DNA of 64,000 bases from Streptomyces sp. B21-083 (lineage in GTDB: Bacteria; Actinomycetota; Actinomycetes; Streptomycetales; Streptomycetaceae), in the NCBI RefSeq assembly GCF_036898825.1, contig NZ_JARUND010000002.1, positions 3,596,001-3,660,000 on the forward strand, given 5' to 3'. Shown in pieces: positions 13,937 to 22,471 of the stretch; position 1 is the stretch's first letter, and each line of letters begins with the position of its first letter. The notes below the pieces were generated by a model. The model was not told the origin of the DNA and searched no databases. It was given only the letters and a program-made list of their open reading frames with translations. The position numbers and the translations under genes were made by a program.

Positions 13937-14284
13937 GAGACTCTCTTCAAGTCGCCTTGCGACAGGAGCAGTTGCAGTCCGATGGGTCCTGGCCCGGAAC
14001 GCGGGCCTCGCCCGGTGGCGAACCTTACCGGCGGACCAACTCAGCTACTCCTTCGCGATGGGGCCCTTAGAGACTGTCCCCCGTGCGCGTGGCGCGCCTC
14101 AGCCTACTGAAAGTGGGATGATCTTATCAGTCAAGTGACCGTCAGAAAGGTTCCACTTGCGCTTACTTGGAGACCTTCACACAGGATTCGCGAACAGGAC
14201 CACGGCGGTTAAGGCCCCGACGGCGCCCGGACGCGCGGAAGGCCCGCTTCCCGGTTTCGGGGAGCGGGCCTTCCGTACGGACTC
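13937..14284. other. Intergenic region upstream of cvnA
   Basis: These 348 bases separate the divergent promoter side of cvnA from the end of the DUF2087 gene. The part nearest cvnA is relatively AT-rich around 14110-14160 and is the likely cvnA promoter region. The only clear structure is the hairpin at 14237-14274. No tRNA or credible small gene was recognised. Confidence 0.4.
14237..14274. terminator. Terminator hairpin of the DUF2087 gene
   Basis: The 12-base stem GGAAGGCCCGCT (14237-14248) pairs with 14263-14274. It lies just downstream of the minus-strand gene ending at 14285. Confidence 0.65.
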
Positions 14285-14620
14285 TCAGGCGGCGTCCGCG
14301 AGGCCGTGGCCGCCCTCGGCGGGCCGCCAGTAGACGCCCTCGCTGCGCCGCAGATGCCCCAGGTCCACCAGATGGCGGCGCAGCGTCACATGGTCGATAC
14401 GGCTCGCGCCCTCGCACCACACCCGCAGCCGCTCGTCGACGAGCCGCTCCGCGTACTCGATCCCGGGCTCGAAGGTCTCCTCGGCGATGTGCCGGAGCAC
14501 GATCAGCTTCCGGCTCCAGCGGGCGGGCAGCCGCACGAGTGAGCCGTCCTCCCGTACGAAGGTCCGCAACACGTTCTCGATCTGCTGCCGCTCGTTCTGC
14601 TCGGCTTGCTCGGATGCCAT
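14285..14620 (-). CDS. DUF2087 domain protein
   Basis: A soluble protein of 111 residues. The central segment RLPARWSRKLIVLRHIAEE and the C-terminal HVTLRRHLVDLGHLRR followed by GVYWR match DUF2087, a small domain often found in, or next to, transcription regulators. No catalytic residues can be assigned. It stands alone between the conservon and the ChpG-like gene, with a terminator hairpin directly after the stop. The biochemical role is unknown. Confidence 0.8.
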   Translation of the reverse strand: MASEQAEQNERQQIENVLRTFVREDGSLVRLPARWSRKLIVLRHIAEETFEPGIEYAERLVDERLRVWCEGASRIDHVTLRRHLVDLGHLRRSEGVYWRPAEGGHGLADAA

Positions 14621-14730
14621 TCCGCGAGGCTAACCCGTGCGCGGACGGCCTCCCACCACTTTTCCCGTCACCTTTTCCCCGGACCGTTCTCCTGATCGCT
14701 CTTCGAAAAGGGTGACGCCGGGCCGAACGC

Positions 14731-14758
14731 CGTTACCAGGCGTGAGCGGGCGCGTTGT
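14731..14758 (+). promoter_or_regulatory. BldN-like promoter of the ChpG-like chaplin
   Basis: CGTTAC (14731-14736) and CGTTGT (14753-14758) are separated by exactly 16 bases. From memory, the sigma-BldN consensus is about CGTAAC-N16-CGTTGA, and chaplins are BldN targets. The gene starts 58 bases downstream. Confidence 0.5.
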
Positions 14759-14815
14759 AGGGGAAGTGCGGGCGCGAGTCGAGCGTCCGCACCAATCGAA
14801 CCAAAGGAGAACGTG

Positions 14816-15127
14816 ATGTCTCGCATCGCGAAGGCAGCCGTCGCCGCGCTCGGCACCGGTGCCGTGGTGCTCGGCGGTGCCGGTATGGCCACGGCTGACG
14901 CTGGCGCCCAGGCCGCGGCCGTCGGCTCGCCCGGCGTCCTGTCCGGCAACGTCGTGCAGGTCCCGGTCCACGTGCCCGTCAACGTGTGCGGCAACTCGAT
15001 CAGCGTGATCGGTCTGCTGAACCCGGCCTTCGGCAACACCTGCGCCAACGTCAGCGGCGACCACCACGAGGGCAACCCGGGCCCCAGCCACGGCGGCAGC
15101 CACGGCTCCAGCGGCTACGGCAGCTGA
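14816..15127 (+). CDS. chpG: Short chaplin, ChpG-like, with a Gly/His/Ser-rich tail
   Basis: A secreted hydrophobic surface-assembly protein of 103 residues. It has a signal peptide (about residues 1-28, ending in ATADA). One chaplin domain follows, with SPGVLSGNVVQVPVHVPVNV and two Cys (in VCGN and NTCAN). A hydrophilic Gly/His/Ser tail of about 24 residues is absent from minimal short chaplins. Chaplins polymerise into amyloid-like films that let aerial hyphae leave the water surface. ATG 14816 follows AAAGGAGA; the preceding GTG would add one Met. Position next to melC genes supports ChpG identity (synteny from memory). Confidence 0.88.
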   Translation: MSRIAKAAVAALGTGAVVLGGAGMATADAGAQAAAVGSPGVLSGNVVQVPVHVPVNVCGNSISVIGLLNPAFGNTCANVSGDHHEGNPGPSHGGSHGSSGYGS

Positions 15128-15146
15128 CACCCCGTACGGCACACAC

Positions 15147-15185
15147 CGGAAGAGCCCCGACGGATCCACCGTCGGGGCTCTTCCG
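15147..15185. terminator. Bidirectional terminator between chpG and melC2
   Basis: A perfect 17-base stem (15147-15163 with 15169-15185) closes a 5-base loop between the convergent chaplin and tyrosinase genes. Confidence 0.75.
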
Positions 15186-15226
15186 TATCCGTACCTCGTG
15201 ACGTGTACCGAGCCACCTGTACCGAA

Positions 15227-16096
15227 CTACGCGTACCGGTAGACGCCGCTGTGGTCCTCCAGCTGGTCCGGCGTCAGGTCCCACGGCGGCAGTTTCTCGT
15301 GCCGGGCGACGACCCGGCCGCGCTGGGCGTCGCCGGCCCGCGGCGGCCGGTCGGGCAGATAGCGGGTACCGGCCCCGTGCCGGAGCTGCCAGCGCGACCA
15401 GCACAGGTCGACGAAGGCGTGGTGCAGCCAGAAGACGGGGTCGTTGACGGAGGCCCCGCCGACCATGTGCCCGCCGACCCAGCGGTGGACCCGGTTGTGG
15501 TTGCGCCACGAGCCGGGGCCCCGCCCGCTCCCCCACCCTTCGAGCCTGTTGCGGAACCCCTTCGTGGACGTCGAGTCCCACGGCGACACGTCGTACACGG
15601 GATCGGCGAGTGCCGAGTCCAGGTCCTGCCGGGTCGGCAGGGAGAGCGGCTCCCGGACCCGGCCGAGGTCCCGGGTGAGGAACTCGCCGTCGGTGACGCT
15701 CTCGTTGATGGTCCAGTCACCCCGGTCGTAGGCGAACGGCCCGGTCATCACCCGCTGGTCCGAGAAGCGCCCGGTACCGCCGAGCAGGTCCTCGCTCCAG
15801 GGAGACCCGGCGGCCGTCCGGTCCCGGGTCCAGTCCCAGTACGGCAGCGTCACCGACGGGTCCACACGCTGCAACGCCCGCTCCAGGTCCAGCAGGAACT
15901 GCCGGTGCCAGGGCAGGAAGGACGGCGCCATGTGTGCCGTACGCAGCCCCTTCTCGCCGTCGGGGACGTAGTACTCGATGTGCGTGCGCACGAACTCGTC
16001 GTACTCGCCCCGCTGTTTGAGCTCCATCAGCGCCCCGACGAACCGCCGCCGCTCGCCGCGCGTCAGCGTGCTGACGTCCTTACGCGTGTACACCAC
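15227..16096 (-). CDS. melC2: Tyrosinase MelC2
   Basis: Type-3 copper monophenol/o-diphenol oxidase of 289 residues that makes melanin precursors. The copper ligands are visible: His39, His55 and His64 for CuA (THIEYY, TAHMAPSFLPWH), and His200, His204 and a His of WLHHAF (225/226) for CuB. There is no signal peptide of its own; in Streptomyces it is exported and loaded with copper by the MelC1 caddie. The GTG start at 16096 overlaps the end of melC1 by 17 bases; a second GTG follows immediately at 16093. Confidence 0.95.
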   Translation of the reverse strand: MVYTRKDVSTLTRGERRRFVGALMELKQRGEYDEFVRTHIEYYVPDGEKGLRTAHMAPSFLPWHRQFLLDLERALQRVDPSVTLPYWDWTRDRTAAGSPWSEDLLGGTGRFSDQRVMTGPFAYDRGDWTINESVTDGEFLTRDLGRVREPLSLPTRQDLDSALADPVYDVSPWDSTSTKGFRNRLEGWGSGRGPGSWRNHNRVHRWVGGHMVGGASVNDPVFWLHHAFVDLCWSRWQLRHGAGTRYLPDRPPRAGDAQRGRVVARHEKLPPWDLTPDQLEDHSGVYRYA

Positions 16097-16568
16097 GACC
16101 GCTCCCTCCCTCGCCCTCTCCCCCGCCGGCGACCGTCAACTGCCGCCCGGGCCCCAGCTCGTCGACGGCGGCGCGGGCCGCCTCCAGAGCCGTGGGGTAC
16201 GAGCGGTAGTGGTCGACCATGCTCAGATACGTCCCGTCCGCGCGCCGCATCAGATGCAGTGGCCGCCCGTCCACGGTGACGTGCCACCGCCCCTCGCCCG
16301 GCGCGCGCATCGCCTGCGCCATGTGGTCGAGGTGATCCGCGCTCCCGGCGTCGGTCTTCAGACCGCGCAGCCGACGGCCTCGGTACGTCTCGTCGAACGA
16401 CGACGCCTCGTCCCCGCCCCGCTCCCCCCGGGGCCACGCGGCGGCGACGACCGGGACGACGGCCAGGGCGAGGGCCGACACGCACAGGGCACGCAGCGCC
16501 TCCCGCCGCGTACCGGAACAGACACGGGGCCCTTCCGGGCCCCGCCGCTCTCTTCTGACGAACAACAC
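16080..16568 (-). CDS. melC1: Tyrosinase copper-transfer cofactor MelC1
   Basis: A 162-residue caddie protein that delivers copper to apo-tyrosinase and carries it through the Tat pathway. It has a twin-arginine leader (TRREALRALCVSALALAVV, about residues 19-38). The mature domain has FDETYRGRRLRG and VDGRPLHLMRRADGTYLSMV, the conserved caddie core. The GTG start at 16568 follows GGGGAGA. It is cotranscribed with melC2, whose start lies inside its last codons. A Gly/Glu-rich tail follows the core. Confidence 0.9.
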   Translation of the reverse strand: MLFVRRERRGPEGPRVCSGTRREALRALCVSALALAVVPVVAAAWPRGERGGDEASSFDETYRGRRLRGLKTDAGSADHLDHMAQAMRAPGEGRWHVTVDGRPLHLMRRADGTYLSMVDHYRSYPTALEAARAAVDELGPGRQLTVAGGGEGEGGSGRGVHA

Positions 16569-16692
16569 TCTCTCCCCATCTCCTCGTTCGGTTTCGTTCG
16601 GTGACGGCGACCGCCCGGAGACCGGGCCCGGGTGTCAACCGCGGGCCCAGAGGGTCCAGTTCGTCAGGTTCCGTGACCAGGACCTGTCCGAA

Positions 16693-17202
16693 CTACATGG
16701 AGCCGAGCCCCAGGACGCCCGTGGGGGCCGTCTGCAGCAGCGGGGTCAGTACGGCGGCCTGCGGCTCCTTGAGCATGGGCAGGCCGAACACCTCGGAGTT
16801 CGGCGCGGTCAGCGGGGTGTCGACGGACAGGCCGGGGGTCAGGGTGCGCAGGTCGGCCGCGGGGACGCTGACGCCGGCCTCGTCGAAGCCCTTGCCGAGC
16901 GCCTGCGGCAGCGGCGCCTGGGCCGACAGACCGGGCAGCGCGGCACCCATCGGCACCTGCGGCACCGCGCTGGCCGGGATCATCTGTCCCTCGACGTACC
17001 GCGGCCCCTCGGGCACGCCCGGCGTCAGCAGCGGCAGTTCGCCGCCGACCTTGGGCAGGTTCACGTTGAGGGACTTCTCGACGCCGTCCAGCGGTACGGG
17101 TACGGGGACCGTGCCGGCCGCGACGGCGGGGGCCGCGGAGCCCACCGCCGCCGCCACGCCGGTGAGAACAGCGGCGGCAAGGATTCGAGTGGTCGACTTC
17201 AT
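16693..17202 (-). CDS. Small secreted Pro/Leu-rich protein of unknown function
   Basis: A 169-residue protein with a clear Sec signal peptide (residues 1-28, cleavage near AVAAG). The mature part is rich in Pro, Leu and Val, with no cysteine and no recognisable domain. It is probably a conserved Streptomyces surface or secreted protein, given the chaplin neighbourhood. Its upstream region shares the 9-mer TAACGATCC (plus-strand sense, 17250-17258) with the promoter region of the small secreted protein at 18032, so the two may be co-regulated. Confidence 0.75.
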   Translation of the reverse strand: MKSTTRILAAAVLTGVAAAVGSAAPAVAAGTVPVPVPLDGVEKSLNVNLPKVGGELPLLTPGVPEGPRYVEGQMIPASAVPQVPMGAALPGLSAQAPLPQALGKGFDEAGVSVPAADLRTLTPGLSVDTPLTAPNSEVFGLPMLKEPQAAVLTPLLQTAPTGVLGLGSM

Positions 17203-17356
17203 GGCAGGTGCGGTCCTTTACAGGAATCGGGGGTGTACGTCCGTACGCGTAACGATCCTGGGAACCGCATCAGCTCATGATTCCCCCGACTGGTGCATTA
17301 GTCGTCCGATCGGCCCGGAAGAGCGAACCGGCTCGAACAGCCGACCCGCCCGGCCG

Positions 17357-17851
17357 TCAGCGCAGGCTGCGGGCCGGGAGGATGACGTGAGCCGCCGCGG
17401 TCAGGGTCTCGTCGGCGCCCGCGAAGGCGGCCAGCGCCTCCGGCTCGATGGGCTTGCCGGGCTGGGCCTCGGGCCAGGGGCGGGTGGTGAACACCAGGTA
17501 GGCGAAGCCCCGTTCGGCGACCGCGGTGAGCCACTCCGGGGGCGGCGTGCACTGGGCGTTGAGCTGCGGCATGTTGACGACGGCCGACCCGGCCTCGACG
17601 AGCAGGCTGACCGGCAGGCTCGGGCGGGTGGAACCGTCGACGATGTCGCCGCCGACCGGCAGACCGGTGTTGGCGAGGAGCTGCGCTACGGCGACGGCCG
17701 AGGCCTCCGGGCCGCCCTCGCCGTCCCCGAGGGAGTAGGCGAGGAGGTAGGGCATGTCGCCGTCGGGGGCCTCACCGCTCCAGGCCATCACGACGAGCGT
17801 GCCCAGATCGGCGATGCGGAAAGGGCGCGTTTCGCTTGAGGTTGAGGTCAC
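17357..17851 (-). CDS. Conserved Streptomyces protein, possibly DUF5949
   Basis: A soluble protein of 164 residues starting at GTG 17851. It has no signal peptide or membrane helix. The sequence (ADLGTLVVMAWSGEAPDG near the start, TRPWPEAQPG later) resembles the DUF5949 family as I remember it, but this was not verified. It may be a small alpha/beta fold. No function can be given. It stands alone between two small secreted protein genes. Confidence 0.65.
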   Translation of the reverse strand: MTSTSSETRPFRIADLGTLVVMAWSGEAPDGDMPYLLAYSLGDGEGGPEASAVAVAQLLANTGLPVGGDIVDGSTRPSLPVSLLVEAGSAVVNMPQLNAQCTPPPEWLTAVAERGFAYLVFTTRPWPEAQPGKPIEPEALAAFAGADETLTAAAHVILPARSLR

Positions 17852-17958
17852 CGCAAAACCCTATCGGCGGGATTCGACGCGTCCGGCCGCGTTCTCACTC
17901 GACCGGGGGATTTCCCGCCGGTATCCACACGAAAGAGGGACGGGCTTCGAACAGCACG

Positions 17959-18005
17959 AAGGGCCGATTCCGCACCGCCGGGGACGGCGGGCGGAATCGG
18001 CCCTT
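17959..18005. terminator. Long hairpin downstream of the small secreted protein gene
   Basis: A 15-base perfect stem (17959-17973 with 17991-18005) has an additional inner stem CCGCC/GGCGG. It lies just past the stop of the minus-strand gene at 18032. Confidence 0.7.
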
Positions 18006-18031
18006 TCGGAAGCTGGATCGAAACGCGTGTG

Positions 18032-18322
18032 TCAGCCCTGGAGGGGGAGGCCGCCGAGCAGTCCGCCGTTGGAGTTGAGGGCGGTCGTCGCGCCCTTCAC
18101 CGAGCTGAGCACCGAACCCTTGTTCTCGGTGTCGAGCGCGTTCGACTGGTGCTGGAGCGGCTGCAACTGGTCTACGTCGAGGGGGCCCTTGGTGAGCGTG
18201 TTGACGGCGCCGTTGAGGCTGGTGGGCGTGAGGTCGGCGGCGTCGTGGGCGAACGCGGGCGCGGCGACCCCGGCGATGACCATGGAACCGGCAACAACAG
18301 CGGCAGCCTTCAGGGACTTCAT
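18032..18322 (-). CDS. Small secreted protein of unknown function
   Basis: A 96-residue precursor with a signal peptide (residues 1-25, ending APAFAH). The mature chain of about 70 residues is polar, has no cysteine, and matches no family I recognise. ATG 18322 is preceded by GAAAGGAA. A strong hairpin follows the stop. With its neighbours it forms a run of single-gene units for small exported proteins between the tyrosinase and ChpF-like genes. The upstream TAACGATCC element (18377-18385) recurs upstream of the gene at 17202. Confidence 0.75.
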   Translation of the reverse strand: MKSLKAAAVVAGSMVIAGVAAPAFAHDAADLTPTSLNGAVNTLTKGPLDVDQLQPLQHQSNALDTENKGSVLSSVKGATTALNSNGGLLGGLPLQG

Positions 18323-18511
18323 CGTGTTCCTTTCTTCGGCAACTCATGTCACCAGAGCGAATTCTGTCGCCGTGCCTAACGATCCCCGGTCGCGACGGAA
18401 ACTCCGTAAGCAGAAAATTTCTGCGGTGCGCAAATTGGAAATTGACACCCCGGCGGAAGAACAGCCGTTGTGCCGGCCGGTGGGGTCGGCACAACGACCG
18501 GGAGGGCCGCG

Positions 18512-19306
18512 CTAGCGGGCCGGCAGCGGCAGGGGCTGAACCGCGGCCGGGAGCGGCGGCACCACCGCCGGCAGCTTCGGCAGCGGCGGCAGACCCGCCA
18601 GTTCGGGTGCCGGCAGGCCGCCGCCGAGCAGGGTGGCGGCGACGAGGCCGACGAGGCTCGTCAACACGCCGGTGACGGCCGGGACGACGTTCGCGACATC
18701 GCCGGACGTGACCGCCGCGAGCAGCGCGTCGACCGACTTCTGCAGCGCTGCGAGCGCGTCCCCCTTGATGTCGAGCGGGCCCTTGGCCGTCTTGCCGTCC
18801 TTGTGGCTCATCGGAAGCGCGGGCGCGGGCGGCAGGCCGGGCGTCGTCGGGAGGGCCGGGGTCGTGGGCAGGGCGGGCGTCGTGGGAAGGGCGGGAGTGG
18901 TCGGCAGGCCGGGCGTCGCCGGGACCTCCGGGGTCGCCGGCAGCGCCACCGGCGGAGTGGCCGGTGCCGAGGCCGGGGCCGGGGCCGCCGCCGTGGCCGC
19001 GGTGATGGCCGCTTTCACGGCGTCGCCCAGCTTCGTCGCCTCGTCCAGCGGCAGCTGGCCGTTGTCCGCCTTGAGTGTGGCGGTCAGCAGATCGGTGACG
19101 GGATTGAGTACGCCGCCCAGATCGCCCAGCGACTTGACCTGCGCGAGGAGCGCGTCCGCGTTGGGGACGGGCGCCTGGGCAGCCGCGTGCCCGCGCTCGC
19201 GGGCCGCGTCGCCGTCCGCGGCCAGGGCGGCCGGTGCGCCTATGCCGAGCAGGAGGGTGGCGCAGAGTGCGGTGGACGCGATACGCCGTGCGGGCAGAGC
19301 ACGCAT
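18512..19306 (-). CDS. Secreted protein with a Pro-Thr-Ala-Leu repeat linker
   Basis: A 264-residue exported protein with a signal peptide (about residues 1-30, APAALAAD). A helical region (about 45-100) and an Ala/Pro linker come next. Tandem TTPALP-type repeats are encoded around 18835-18945. A second helical domain contains VDALLAAVTSGDVANVVPAV, and a Pro/Leu-rich tail follows. ATG 19306 follows AAGGAA. There is no sortase signal or membrane anchor. It is probably a secreted or cell-surface structural protein; the function is unknown. Confidence 0.78.
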   Translation of the reverse strand: MRALPARRIASTALCATLLLGIGAPAALAADGDAARERGHAAAQAPVPNADALLAQVKSLGDLGGVLNPVTDLLTATLKADNGQLPLDEATKLGDAVKAAITAATAAAPAPASAPATPPVALPATPEVPATPGLPTTPALPTTPALPTTPALPTTPGLPPAPALPMSHKDGKTAKGPLDIKGDALAALQKSVDALLAAVTSGDVANVVPAVTGVLTSLVGLVAATLLGGGLPAPELAGLPPLPKLPAVVPPLPAAVQPLPLPAR

Positions 19307-19540
19307 GGATGTTCCTTTCGGTGGTGCGGGGGCGTGTGTCGGACGGTGTGCGCCGGACGATGTGTCCGCCGTCGGATCCACCGTCAGATCCCCCGTTGCC
19401 ACCTGCAACCGGTCATCCGCGCAAAGTGACGGCCCGTCGGCCGGGTCCCGTACGTCGTCGCTGGTGAGGCCCTGTTTCAAGGCCCGCCCGGCGAGTTGGC
19501 CACCCGGCCCGCCATTCGGGGCAAACGCCGGAAACGCGAA

Positions 19541-19572
19541 CCGGCCGCCCTCCCCTGAGGGAGAGCGGCCGG
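19541..19572. terminator. Terminator of the ChpF-like chaplin gene
   Basis: Two stacked stems, CCGGCCGC (19541-19548 with 19565-19572) and CTCCC/GGGAG, enclose a 4-base loop. It is placed just after the minus-strand stop at 19597. Confidence 0.65.
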
Positions 19573-19596
19573 CGGAAGGGTCCGCGACGACTTACG

Positions 19597-19836
19597 TCAG
19601 TCGTTGACGCAGGTGTTGCCGAACGCCGGGTTCAGCAGACCGATGACGTTGACGGTGTTGCCGCAGACGTTGACCGGAATGTGGATCGGGACCTGGAGGA
19701 CGTTGCCCGACAGGACGCCCGGGGAGTGGGCAGCGGCGCCGTGCGCGTCGGCGTCGGCGGCGGCGACACCGGCGGTACCCGCCACGGCGGCGACGGCAAC
19801 GGTGGAAAGGGCGAGGCCCTTCGCGATACGCGACAT
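19597..19836 (-). CDS. chpF: Short chaplin, ChpF-like
   Basis: A short chaplin precursor of 79 residues. It has a signal peptide of about 28 residues (ending VAAADA). A single chaplin domain contains SPGVLSGNVLQVPIHIPVNV, the paired Cys of VCGN and NTCVND, and the hydrophobic VNVIGLLNPAFGN. ATG 19836 follows AAGGAG. It assembles with the other chaplins on aerial hyphae and spores. Position between the small secreted protein genes and the polysaccharide cluster matches chpF of S. coelicolor from memory. Confidence 0.9.
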   Translation of the reverse strand: MSRIAKGLALSTVAVAAVAGTAGVAAADADAHGAAAHSPGVLSGNVLQVPIHIPVNVCGNTVNVIGLLNPAFGNTCVND

Positions 19837-19894
19837 GGAGAAGTGCTCCTTGGGAGTTGTCACAAACATCCGGGCGGAAATGCCCAGCGCTGTG

Positions 19895-19922
19895 TCAACG
19901 CGTGGCGCGCGCCCTGGTTGTG
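19895..19922 (-). promoter_or_regulatory. BldN-like promoter of the ChpF-like chaplin
   Basis: Reading the minus strand, CACAAC (19922-19917) is followed after 16 bases by CGTTGA (19900-19895), a perfect match to the remembered -10 of sigma-BldN. The -35 matches at four of six positions. Confidence 0.5.
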
Positions 19923-20112
19923 CCGCCAATGGGGTGATCCTTCAGACCGCACGACCGCATGATTCCGACACAGATGCCATGTATCACTACTAAATACGTA
20001 TAGCGGCTAGAGTTACCCATCTTCCGCCAGTCGCCCACAGACCCACCCAAATAGGTCGACCGCCGTCCGTCCGTCGGTCCACGACCTCTTTCCCGAAAGG
20101 GCAACGCCGGTC

Positions 20113-21243
20113 ATGCGTATTTCCCCGGGTCTTCTGCTGCGCCGTGCGATGGTGGGCGTCTTTGCCCTCGCCGCGATCTGGACTCCGGGGGGTACGTCGA
20201 CGGCCGCGCCGCCCGTCGGCGGGGAATCCAAAGAGCCCGGCAAGGAGTCGGAGCGCCTCGCGTTCGCGCAGCGCTACCGCGCGCTCCAGCACGGCGGGAT
20301 CGTCCGCGCCGCCAACGCGTCCATCAGCTGCCGCGCCGCCCTCGGGACGTGCGCGAGCATCCGGAAGGGCGAGAACCTCGCGACGGGAACGGGTGGCAGC
20401 AGGGCGGCGGTCAACGGTGACCTCGACATGTTCTACGTCGATGTCGACAGCGACCCGAACACGTACAACTCCAGCCGGGCCGAGGTCCGGTTGCCGAAGG
20501 GCGGCCGGGCCACCTACGCGCGGCTGTACTGGGGCGGCAATCTCAAGGTCGGTGAGCAGAAGCCGCCGAAGGACGACGGGCGGGTGCTGATCGCCGAGCC
20601 CGGCGGCCAGTACAAGGAGCTGCTCGCGGACACGGTCGTCGGGCACCGGGTGGCGCACGGCGCCGACGCGTTCCAGGCCTCCGCCGATGTCACGAAGCTG
20701 GTCCGGGAGAGCGGTTCGGGGCTGTACACCGTCGCGCAGATCAACGTGGCGATGGGGAAGTCGGCGGCCGGGGCGTGGGGCGGCTGGACGCTGGTCGTGG
20801 CGTACGAGAACGCGGCGGAGCCGCTGCGGCACCTCGCCGTGTGGGACGGGTTCGACGCGCTGCGGGACCGGACGGGTGACGGCCCGTTGGTCCGGTTGGC
20901 CGAACTGCCGTTCCCGGCGGGCGCGAACGGACGCGCGGGTCTGGTCGCCTACGACGGGGACCGCGGCAGCGTCGGCGATTCCCTGACGGTGTCGGTCGCG
21001 GGGCGTACGACGGCGCTGGGGGACACGTCGAACCCCTCCGACGACGTGCTGAATTCGACCATCGGCAAGCCCGTCTCGGAGCGCGTTCCGGCATACGCGA
21101 ACACCCTCGGCTACGACTCGGACGTGTTCGAACTGGATACGGCGCTGCGGCGCGGTGGTGACCAGCTGGCCTTCCGGCTCGTTTCCCAGCGGGACGCGGC
21201 GTGGGCCGGCGCACTTTTCGTGGCCGTCGACGCCCGGCAGTAG
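20113..21243 (+). CDS. Secreted protein, possibly DUF3344
   Basis: A 376-residue exported protein with a signal peptide (about residues 1-32, STAAP). The body is rich in beta-strand patterns (ATYARLYWGGNL, WGGWTLVVAYEN, FELDTALRRGGDQLAFRL), like DUF3344 or adhesin-type extracellular domains. There is no sortase motif or transmembrane anchor. It starts at ATG 20113 after AAAGGG. It lies directly before the polysaccharide cluster in the same direction, 46 bases from the first glycosyltransferase, and may be part of that surface programme. The family call is from memory. Confidence 0.65.
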   Translation: MRISPGLLLRRAMVGVFALAAIWTPGGTSTAAPPVGGESKEPGKESERLAFAQRYRALQHGGIVRAANASISCRAALGTCASIRKGENLATGTGGSRAAVNGDLDMFYVDVDSDPNTYNSSRAEVRLPKGGRATYARLYWGGNLKVGEQKPPKDDGRVLIAEPGGQYKELLADTVVGHRVAHGADAFQASADVTKLVRESGSGLYTVAQINVAMGKSAAGAWGGWTLVVAYENAAEPLRHLAVWDGFDALRDRTGDGPLVRLAELPFPAGANGRAGLVAYDGDRGSVGDSLTVSVAGRTTALGDTSNPSDDVLNSTIGKPVSERVPAYANTLGYDSDVFELDTALRRGGDQLAFRLVSQRDAAWAGALFVAVDARQ

Positions 21244-21289
21244 CCGAGGTGCGTCCGGCACCGCCATCCCGTGAGCGAGGAAACCGCGC

Positions 21290-22471
21290 ATGCAACTGAT
21301 CGCACCGGACCCCCGGCCACGGGTCCTGCACGTCACCCAGCCGGTGGACGGCGGGGCGCCCCGGGTCGTGACGGACCTGGCGCGGGCCCAGCTCGCCGCC
21401 GGTCTGCACGTCACGGTCGCCTGCCCGGACGGCGGTGACCTCGCCGCGCGACTGAGGGCGCTCGGCGCCGACGTACGCCCCTGGCACGCGACGCGCGCGC
21501 CGGGGCCCTCGCTCGTCGGGGAGGTGCGGCGGCTTCGGCGGGTGGTCGGGGCGGTGCGGCCGGATGTCGTGCACGCGCACAGCGCGAAGGCCGGGCTCGC
21601 CGCCCGGCTGGCGGTACGGGGGCGGGTGGCGACGGTGTTTCAGCCGCACGCCTGGTCGTTCGAGGCGGTCGGCGGGCCCACCGCGGCGCTGGCTCTCAAG
21701 TGGGAGCGGTGGGGGGCACGTTGGGCCTCCCGGGTGGTGTGCGTGAGCGACGCCGAACGGGCGACCGGGGTCCGTGCCGGGATCGCCGGTCAGTGGCGGG
21801 TGATCCCGAACGGCATCGACACCGAGCGTTTCCACCCCGCGCCGGCCGCCCCCGTACGAGCCGGGATTCCGCTGCTCGCGGAGGTCGATCCGGCCGCCCC
21901 GCTGGTCGTGTGCGTGGGGCGGCTGTGCCGGCAGAAGGGGCAGGACGTGCTGCTCCGGGCGTGGGGCGAGGTCGCGCGGCGGGTGCCGGGGGCACGACTC
22001 GTGCTCGTCGGTGACGGGCCGGACGCCGGCCGGCTGCGGGCTCTCGCCCCCGACTCCGTGCTGTTCGCGGGGGCCGTCACCGATGCCGTCCCCTGGCACC
22101 GGGCCGCCGATCTGGTCGTCCTGCCCTCTCGGTGGGAGGGCATGGCGCTGGCGCCGCTGGAGGCGATGGCCTGCGGGCGCCCGGTGGTCGTCACCGACGT
22201 GGACGGCGGGCGCGAGTCTCTGCCCGCCGCTCTCGCACCGCGCTGTCTGGTGCCGGCCGAGAACCCCGCCGCGCTCGCCGGGACCGTCTCCGAACTGCTG
22301 CTCGATCCTCCGCTGCGTGAGTCGCTGGGGAAGCTGGGGCGCCGGCACGTCCTGTCCGCGCACGACGTACGGCACACCGCCGAGGCCGTCGCGGACGTGT
22401 ACCGCGAGCTGATCACCGCGCACGCCGTGCGGCCCGTGCGCGCCGAGTACAGGGAGTCCATCCACTCGTGA
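21290..22471 (+). CDS. GT4-family glycosyltransferase of the polysaccharide cluster
   Basis: A GT-B-fold, GT4-type retaining glycosyltransferase of 393 residues. The N-terminal acceptor half has the glycine turn DGGAPRVVTDLA. The C-terminal donor half has VCVGRLCRQKGQDVLLRAW and the E-x7-E type motif EGMALAPLEAMACG. It is cytoplasmic and would add a sugar to a lipid-linked oligosaccharide. ATG 21290 follows a GAGG site. Its stop overlaps the start of the phosphoglycosyltransferase gene (GTGA), so the two are coupled. The donor sugar cannot be deduced. Confidence 0.88.
   Translation: MQLIAPDPRPRVLHVTQPVDGGAPRVVTDLARAQLAAGLHVTVACPDGGDLAARLRALGADVRPWHATRAPGPSLVGEVRRLRRVVGAVRPDVVHAHSAKAGLAARLAVRGRVATVFQPHAWSFEAVGGPTAALALKWERWGARWASRVVCVSDAERATGVRAGIAGQWRVIPNGIDTERFHPAPAAPVRAGIPLLAEVDPAAPLVVCVGRLCRQKGQDVLLRAWGEVARRVPGARLVLVGDGPDAGRLRALAPDSVLFAGAVTDAVPWHRAADLVVLPSRWEGMALAPLEAMACGRPVVVTDVDGGRESLPAALAPRCLVPAENPAALAGTVSELLLDPPLRESLGKLGRRHVLSAHDVRHTAEAVADVYRELITAHAVRPVRAEYRESIHS

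Noticed and set aside
13937..14160. Possible tRNA gene in the AT-richer stretch upstream of cvnA
   Set aside because: I could not fold a cloverleaf with conserved T-loop and D-loop bases.
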